A stretch of DNA of 10,109 nucleotides, from positions 28,805 to 38,913 of the forward strand of contig DNVQ01000012.1 of assembly GCA_003507475.1 (NCBI GenBank), in the 5' to 3' direction. This DNA is from Candidatus Moraniibacteriota bacterium (lineage in GTDB: Bacteria; Patescibacteriota; Minisyncoccia; Moranbacterales; UBA9337). Made by a program: the position numbers and the translations under genes. The notes under the pieces are model-generated. The model was not told the DNA's origin. It ran no database searches and saw only the letters and a program-made list of their open reading frames with translations. Of this stretch, positions 6,326 through 10,109 are shown piece after piece. Positions within the stretch are counted from its first letter, which is position 1, and every line of letters starts with the position of its first letter.

Positions 6326-7066
6326 ATGACAAAAAAAACTCTTGACAATGATAAATCTTTACAAATAGAAGCCCTTAGAAAAACCATTACCAGCGCGGAA
6401 AAAACCATTCAAAGTGCCAAGGCTATGCTTTTGCAACTTGAAGGAAAAAAGAAAATTAACCGACATGCGAAAAACATTGAAACTGACGAGGGCGATGTTA
6501 TTTATGGCACATTTGACGGACAAATAATGATTGGGGATGACGGTAAACAATACCCCGTACCAGCCAATTATGCTTCCAAATCTAAACTGGTAGAAGGAGA
6601 TTTATTGAAACTATCGATCAACAATGGAGTTTTTATGTATAAACAAGTCGGACCGATAGAAAGAAAGAATTTAATCGGCATAGCTGGGCAAGATGAAGGT
6701 GGAAATTATTTCGTAATAAGTGAAGGCGTTCCCTATAAAATATTATTAGCTTCAATCACTTATTTTAAAATTGAACCAGGCGATGAAGTTGTTATCACTA
6801 TTCCTGCCGAAAAACTGAGCATTTGGGCAGCCATTGAAAATGTCTTGCAAAAAAATGAAGAAATAAAAGACTACGATACCATCGCTATGCATAAAAAAGA
6901 TTTCTCCCAGAAAAAACGAGGCGAGGAAGAAATCTCAGAAGAAAAAGAAATTTCAACAAAAGAAGATGGTGACGATGACAAAAATTTAATGATAGATGAA
7001 TGGATGAGCGATATCGAGGAAATTAAAAAAGAAATTCAGGAAGAAAAAACCAATATTCAAGCTTAA
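6326..7066 (+). CDS. Conserved hypothetical protein: coiled coil, duplicated beta domain, acidic tail
   Basis: Soluble protein of 246 residues with no assignable function; I recognise it as a type common in Patescibacteria, sometimes annotated loosely as L7/L12-like, which the sequence does not support. Residues 10-43 form a likely coiled coil. Residues 56-175 look beta-rich and internally duplicated: a 23-residue block at 76-98 (YPVPANYASKSKLVEGD...) aligns without gaps with 137-159 (YKILLASITYFKIEPGD...), sharing Tyr, Lys, Gly-Asp and the final Ile plus many similar residues. Residues 195-246 are a Glu/Lys/Asp-rich tail. There is no signal peptide or membrane helix. ATG 6326 follows AACAAAAAA without a Shine-Dalgarno. 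It has a strong promoter and a structured leader, and no terminator separates it from the GtrA-like gene 96 bases on, suggesting one transcript. A nucleic-acid or ribosome-binding role would be a guess. Confidence 0.8.
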   Translation: MTKKTLDNDKSLQIEALRKTITSAEKTIQSAKAMLLQLEGKKKINRHAKNIETDEGDVIYGTFDGQIMIGDDGKQYPVPANYASKSKLVEGDLLKLSINNGVFMYKQVGPIERKNLIGIAGQDEGGNYFVISEGVPYKILLASITYFKIEPGDEVVITIPAEKLSIWAAIENVLQKNEEIKDYDTIAMHKKDFSQKKRGEEEISEEKEISTKEDGDDDKNLMIDEWMSDIEEIKKEIQEEKTNIQA

Positions 7067-7074
7067 AAATAAAA

Positions 7075-7116
7075 ATTAAAGCATCAAAGCATTAAAACAA
7101 AAAACATTAAAGCATT
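7075..7116. repeat. AAAGCATT repeats between the 246-residue protein and GtrA genes
   Basis: ATTAAAGCAT occurs at 7075-7084 and 7106-7115, with a further AAAGCATT at 7086-7093, all in an A-rich run. The following T-rich stretch (about 7129-7155, GTTTGCTTGTTTCATTG and onward) is a loose reverse complement of it, so the pair may fold around 7117-7128. The T-rich half overlaps the first codons of the longer GTG-start reading of the GtrA gene, which argues for the later ATG. Confidence 0.5.
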
Positions 7117-7162
7117 TCTCGCTCCAGTGTTTGCTTGTTTCATTGTTCAATTGACCAAATTT

Positions 7163-7822
7163 ATGTCAGAAAGCACAAATTTAAATCGCAAAGATTTAAA
7201 GTTTAGTTTTATTGCTGGTTTTCTTATCGGGCTTTTGGCTATGCCGGTAGTTAAGGCTGCCAGACCGGATATTTATGATTCAATTTACCTTACAATTATC
7301 CCCTTCTTTTTTATCGCTACTCCCTTGGGCGCAGCTATTGCTATCAGATTAAGCCAAAAAATAAGCATAATTTGGCAATTAGCTAAATTTATAGTAATCG
7401 GAGTTCTAAACACCGTTGTAGACTTAGGATTCTTATCTTTCTTGACCTTTCTATTTAAAAGCTACGTTGATTTAAATTCTACTGATACCTTTTTAATGCT
7501 GGGTGCTTCCACCATCACATTTTATTCTGTTTACAAGGGGCTTTCTTTTATTGTGGCTAACGTAAACAGTTATTATTGGAATAAATACTGGACTTTTGAA
7601 GAAAATATCAAAAAATCATCTTCAGAAATCGTGCAATTTTTCGTGGTCAGCCTCTTGGGATTTTTAATCAATATCACTACCGCCTCCTATGTTTTTGGCG
7701 CAATTAATCCAATCGGCGGGCTTAATTCTGATCAATGGGGTCTTATCGGGGCCGCTATCGGAAGTATCGCCGGCTTACTTTGGAACTTCATCGGCTACAA
7801 ACTTTGGGTATTCAAAAAATGA
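7163..7822 (+). CDS. GtrA family membrane protein with two extra N-terminal helices
   Basis: GtrA-family proteins are small integral membrane proteins thought to move or present lipid-linked sugars for cell-surface glycosylation. From ATG 7163 the product has 219 residues with about six helices (14-31, 42-63, 75-98, 110-133, 156-179, 192-212). The last four form the GtrA core, with the loop NSYYWNKYWTF (135-145) and the C-terminal WNFIGYKLWVF (207-217). The first two are additional to the usual four-helix, roughly 120-150-residue family. The frame stays open upstream to a GTG at 7127, but that extension reads through an intergenic repeat and adds an uncharacteristic MFACFIVQLTKF, so I chose the ATG. 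Neither start has a Shine-Dalgarno. It is probably the second gene of a unit with the 246-residue protein and ends at a strong terminator. Partner glycosyltransferases are not in the window. Confidence 0.87.
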   Translation: MSESTNLNRKDLKFSFIAGFLIGLLAMPVVKAARPDIYDSIYLTIIPFFFIATPLGAAIAIRLSQKISIIWQLAKFIVIGVLNTVVDLGFLSFLTFLFKSYVDLNSTDTFLMLGASTITFYSVYKGLSFIVANVNSYYWNKYWTFEENIKKSSSEIVQFFVVSLLGFLINITTASYVFGAINPIGGLNSDQWGLIGAAIGSIAGLLWNFIGYKLWVFKK

Positions 7823-7839
7823 TATTCGAAGAATATCAT
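7819..7839. repeat. Palindrome over the GtrA stop codon
   Basis: ATGATATTC (7819-7827) and GAATATCAT (7831-7839) are perfect 9-bp arms with a GAA loop. The TGA stop (7820-7822) lies inside the left arm. No T-tract follows, and a true terminator comes 30 bases later, so this is a separate stem. It could stabilise the mRNA end or be a protein site. Confidence 0.55.
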
Positions 7840-7870
7840 CCTGGACAGAATCAATATATTAACAAAAACT

Positions 7871-7900
7871 AAAAAACATTCATTTAATGGATGTTTTTTT
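7871..7900 (+). terminator. Intrinsic terminator after the GtrA gene
   Basis: Positions 7871-7882 (six A, then CATTCA) pair with 7888-7899 across a 5-base loop: twelve pairs including one G-T, ending in a run of seven T (7894-7900). The A-tract on the left would give a shorter T-tract for the opposite strand too. It closes the plus-strand unit that starts near 6231. Confidence 0.85.
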
Positions 7901-7915
7901 ATAATATGACTGGAT

Positions 7916-8106
7916 AATTTTGAATTTTTAATTTCAAATTTTGATTCAAATTATAATGTTTTAATATTTAAAAAAAATTAAGACTAAAATCAAGTGCTAT
8001 TTTAGAATATCGCCACATCTAATTAACAATTTACAATGACATGCTCCCTTTCAATCATTCAATTATTTGAAATTGATTCAAAATTTGAAATTAAAAATTC
8101 AAAATT
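7916..8106. repeat. Long, nearly perfect inverted repeat in the GtrA-dnaX spacer
   Basis: A 32-base left arm (7916-7947) and a 32-base right arm (8075-8106) are reverse complements at 31 of 32 positions, separated by 127 bases. The whole 191-bp unit lies in the 373-base gene-free gap 7823-8195, which otherwise holds the GtrA terminator and the 8-bp tandem repeat before dnaX. I see no open reading frame in the inner segment and no clear target-site duplication at the edges. The arms share the word ATTTGAAATT with the repeats at 3592-3813 and 9921-10080. It could be a MITE-like remnant or a member of a lineage-specific intergenic palindrome family. Confidence 0.8.
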
Positions 8107-8153
8107 GCCCAAACGGCTTATTTTATCTCTATATTTCCCCAATCCTCTCGACT

Positions 8154-8185
8154 ATGTTAAAATGTTAATATGTTAATATACTAAA
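8154..8185. repeat. 8-bp tandem repeat directly before dnaX
   Basis: Four consecutive 8-base units: ATGTTAAA, ATGTTAAT, ATGTTAAT, ATACTAAA, followed by ATG of a further partial unit, ending 10 bases before the dnaX start. The last junction creates TATACT (8177-8182), a possible -10 box, but no good -35 lies 16-18 bases upstream. Copy-number change here would alter the dnaX leader or promoter. Confidence 0.75.
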
Positions 8186-8195
8186 ATGAATAAAT

Positions 8196-9920
8196 ATGGC
8201 CTCCAATACCCTTTATCGTAAATACCGCCCCGCTGAATTTTCAGATGTTGTGGGACAACAACACATTGTACGCACTCTTTCAAATGCTATTAGCTATAAT
8301 CGTATTGGCCAAGCCTATCTTTTTACCGGTCCTCGCGGAACAGGCAAAACTACCCTAGCCAGACTTTTTGCCCAAACGGTTAATTGCAATGAGCCAGTTA
8401 AAAAATCTAAAGAAGGCTTTTTGTCTCCTTGCTTAAAATGTGAAAATTGCCAACAGTTTAAAAACAATACTGCTACTGACATAATTGAAATCGATGCCGC
8501 CTCTAATACGGGCGTAGACAATATTCGAGAATTAAGAGAAACCGCCAAACTTTCTCCCCTTAAAGGAAAATATAAAGTTTATATCATAGACGAGGTCCAC
8601 ATGCTCTCACAGGGCGCTTTTAACGCTCTTTTAAAAATTTTAGAAGAACCACCTGCTCATATTATTTTTATCCTTGCTACCACCGAAATTCACAAGGTTC
8701 CCGAAACCATAATTTCGCGCTGCCAAAGATTTGATTTTTCTAAATTTGATATTGAAGAAATCATTGGCAAGCTTTCTCTTATTGCTAAAAAAGAAAAAAT
8801 AAAAATCGATAACGCTGCCCTTGAGTTAATTGCTATCAGCGCCGAAGGAGGCATGCGAGATGCAGAATCTTTTTTGGAGCAAATAATCACCCTAGAAAAA
8901 GACGCTATTACTAGCGAAAAAGTAGCCGATATATTAGGGATTAGCAGCAATCAATCGGTAGAAGATTTAACTAGATTGGTTTTTGACAAAAAAACCTCCG
9001 AGGCACTTTTGTTGATCAATAAAATTTATAAAGACGGCTACAATCTCGAATTTTTAGCCAAAAGCTGGTTAGAGTATCTGCGCAAAGTAATGCTTCTAAG
9101 TATTGATGAAAAGATGGATAAAAAAATATTTTCCAAAATGACCAAGGAACAAAAAGAAAAAATAAAAACTGTTTCCAAAAAAGCTTCTCTTGATTTTATT
9201 ATTCTTTGCATCCATAAAGTTTCAGAAAACATTTCCAAAATTAAAGAATCTTTTATTCCTCAGCTTCCCTTGGAATCTATAATAGTAGAATTAACTAAGT
9301 CTGATTTTACCAGTTCAAATTCCTCCTCCGCTTCTGTATTACCTCAAACTCCTGCCACCCAAAACAAACCCCTTAAAAAAAATGACTTTGCTCCCGTAGC
9401 TGAAAAAAAAATTTCTGAAACTAATTTAACTGAAAGCATTGCAGAAATTCCCGAAGCTCTCGTAGCGGAAAAAGAAAATTCTCCCGAAATTAAATCCGTA
9501 TCTCAAAAACCCAGCGGAGAAAAAATCAATATTTATGAAATTGATAAAAACTGGAAAGCTATAGTAGACGAAATTAGAGAACAAAATTGCTCTTTGGCTA
9601 TGATGCTTTCCAATTCCAAACCGATTGAGAGTAATCGAGAAGGTACCATTCATATAGTGATTCGCCACTCTTTCCAAAAAGATCTCATCAATAAAGCTGA
9701 AAACAGGTTGACAATTAGTGATATTTCTAATAAAATCACAGGGTTGGCATTCAAAGTGATTGCTGTAAGCGAAGAAGAGTCCGGGGTCAAATTAAAAAAG
9801 ATTTTACCGGATGCAACATCTGATGGTGCTGACAACTCATGCGGAGAAAACGGCTCTCAAGAATCGCTTCTTTCCGATGCCATGGCGCTGATGGGAGGAA
9901 AAGTAGTAACCAATGAATAA
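8196..9920 (+). CDS. dnaX: DNA polymerase III subunits gamma/tau (clamp loader)
   Basis: ATPase of the replication clamp loader, which opens the beta clamp and loads it on primed DNA; the tau form also tethers the polymerase. The 574 residues begin with the hallmark LYRKYRP (6-12) and VVGQ (18-21). Walker A GPRGTGKT is at 45-52, zinc-binding cysteines C64, C79, C82 and C85 (first spacing about six residues wider than in E. coli), Walker B IIDE (130-133), and the SRC motif at 174-176. The clamp-loader core ends near 367; a Ser/Pro/Lys-rich linker runs to about 443; a tau-like C-terminal domain (about 444-535, around W453) follows. ATG 8196 gives the standard N-terminus, with no Shine-Dalgarno. 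A8 and A9 runs in the linker could yield a short gamma form. The frequent neighbours ybaB and recR do not follow directly; a repeat and a tRNA do. Confidence 0.97.
   Translation: MASNTLYRKYRPAEFSDVVGQQHIVRTLSNAISYNRIGQAYLFTGPRGTGKTTLARLFAQTVNCNEPVKKSKEGFLSPCLKCENCQQFKNNTATDIIEIDAASNTGVDNIRELRETAKLSPLKGKYKVYIIDEVHMLSQGAFNALLKILEEPPAHIIFILATTEIHKVPETIISRCQRFDFSKFDIEEIIGKLSLIAKKEKIKIDNAALELIAISAEGGMRDAESFLEQIITLEKDAITSEKVADILGISSNQSVEDLTRLVFDKKTSEALLLINKIYKDGYNLEFLAKSWLEYLRKVMLLSIDEKMDKKIFSKMTKEQKEKIKTVSKKASLDFIILCIHKVSENISKIKESFIPQLPLESIIVELTKSDFTSSNSSSASVLPQTPATQNKPLKKNDFAPVAEKKISETNLTESIAEIPEALVAEKENSPEIKSVSQKPSGEKINIYEIDKNWKAIVDEIREQNCSLAMMLSNSKPIESNREGTIHIVIRHSFQKDLINKAENRLTISDISNKITGLAFKVIAVSEEESGVKLKKILPDATSDGADNSCGENGSQESLLSDAMALMGGKVVTNE
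9375..9411 (+). other. Candidate slippage/frameshift site producing gamma from dnaX
   Basis: An A8 run (9375-9382) and an A9 run (9403-9411) lie in the dnaX linker. At the A9 run the zero-frame codons are GAA AAA AAA ATT, which contains the slippery heptamer A AAA AAA in the right register. A -1 shift, or one extra A in the mRNA, gives Asn-Phe then TGA, a 407-residue product. One A fewer gives a TAA eight codons after the run begins. At the A8 run, one extra A gives TGA at once (396 residues) and one fewer gives TAG within a few codons. E. coli gamma is 431 residues and is made at A AAA AAG. I see no upstream Shine-Dalgarno enhancer or clear downstream stem. Confidence 0.4.
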
Positions 9921-10080
9921 AAATTTCAAATTACAAATTTTCAATTTCAAATGAATGTTTAAATGACTAATGTTGAAATGAATTTGACTGTTTATTTTTT
10001 TGTTAATTTAAATTCAAGATTTTATTTGAAATTTAATCATTGGATATTGATTGAAAATTGAAAATTGGTTATTGAAAATT
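9921..10080. repeat. Imperfect long inverted repeat between dnaX and the tRNA
   Basis: The left arm (about 9921-9956) starts directly after the dnaX stop, and the right arm (about 10046-10080) ends 7 bases before the tRNA. By hand they pair at roughly 30 of 36 positions with small gaps. Both are made of AATTTTCAA / TTGAAAATT words. ATTTGAAATTTA at 10024-10035 is an exact copy of 3772-3783 in the comF-DUF4012 spacer. The centre contains a T-rich stretch (9991-10001) but no GC-rich stem, so no standard terminator is evident for dnaX. Confidence 0.6.
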
Positions 10081-10087
10081 ATTATCT

Positions 10088-10109
10088 TGGGGATTAGCCA
10101 AGCGGTAAG
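10088..10109 (+). tRNA. tRNA, probably tRNA-Gln (5' part only, cut by the window end)
   Basis: From 10088 the sequence reads as a 7-base acceptor strand TGGGGAT, then TA at tRNA positions 8-9, GCC opening the D stem, and the D-loop AAGCGGTAAG. A U at position 1 with GGGG and this D arm is characteristic of bacterial tRNA-Gln. The anticodon lies beyond the window, so the identity is by resemblance. It is on the same strand as dnaX, 167 bases after its stop. Confidence 0.75.

Noticed and set aside
7127..7162. GTG 7127 as the start of the GtrA gene
   Set aside because: The added residues are encoded by a T-rich intergenic repeat and do not resemble GtrA N-termini; ATG 7163 is more plausible.
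7820..7862. TGA read as an amino acid (code 25 or 4)
   Set aside because: Reading through TGA at 7820 only adds a short unconserved tail across a palindrome; TGA fits as a normal stop at the end of the GtrA signature.
7916..8106. Insertion sequence
   Set aside because: Only 191 bp, with no transposase frame and no evident target-site duplication; kept as an inverted repeat only.
9426..9835. Reading frames antisense to the dnaX C-terminal region
   Set aside because: They are complements of well-supported coding sequence and have no motif or start context of their own.
10058..10085. Promoter TTGAAA-N16-TATTAT before the tRNA
   Set aside because: Transcription would start inside the mature tRNA (near 10092), so the boxes cannot serve it; they are words of the AT-rich repeat.

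Overview
The window is a strongly AT-rich stretch of bacterial chromosome with seven protein genes, the first 22 bases of a tRNA, and unusually structured spacers. The gene content points to Patescibacteria (Candidate Phyla Radiation, perhaps a Parcubacteria/Falkowbacteria-like group): a DUF4012 protein, a six-helix GtrA-like protein, and a 246-residue coiled-coil plus beta-domain protein of a type I associate with these lineages. No start codon has a clear Shine-Dalgarno sequence. TGA is used as an ordinary stop (GtrA), so this is not a UGA-recoding lineage such as Gracilibacteria. The lineage is an inference from memory of the families; no search was run.

Layout. 1-160: leader of the first gene, with a GC-rich hairpin, a second palindrome and a plausible sigma70 promoter. 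161-2677 (+): ClpC-type AAA+ unfoldase. 2678-2860: spacer with a hairpin made of heptamer repeats. 2861-3583 (+): ComF-family phosphoribosyltransferase. 3584-3816: convergent spacer with a bidirectional terminator inside a long inverted repeat. 5155-6132 then 3817-5124 (both -): a two-gene unit for a two-helix Wzz-like envelope protein and a DUF4012 protein. 6133-6325: divergent control region in which two good sigma70-like promoters share one -35 sequence. 6326-7066 and 7163-7822 (+): the coiled-coil/beta protein and a GtrA-family membrane protein, ending at a strong terminator. 7823-8195: gene-free spacer holding that terminator, a nearly perfect long inverted repeat and an 8-bp tandem repeat. 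8196-9920 (+): DNA polymerase III gamma/tau subunit (dnaX) with A8 and A9 runs in the linker between its clamp-loader core and tau-like tail. 9921-10087: another long inverted repeat. 10088-10109: start of a tRNA, most likely tRNA-Gln.

How the parts fit. There is housekeeping material (protein quality control, replication clamp loader, DNA-uptake-type phosphoribosyltransferase) and a cell-surface block (Wzz-like, DUF4012, GtrA). The surface genes sit on both sides of one divergent promoter region, so the two arms may compete for RNA polymerase. I see no CRISPR array, transposase, integrase or phage gene and no clear new multi-gene system. The most interesting signals are the shared -35 promoter pair, the possible programmed slippage site in dnaX, the structured leader of the 246-residue protein gene, and a dispersed family of long AT-rich inverted repeats at gene ends.
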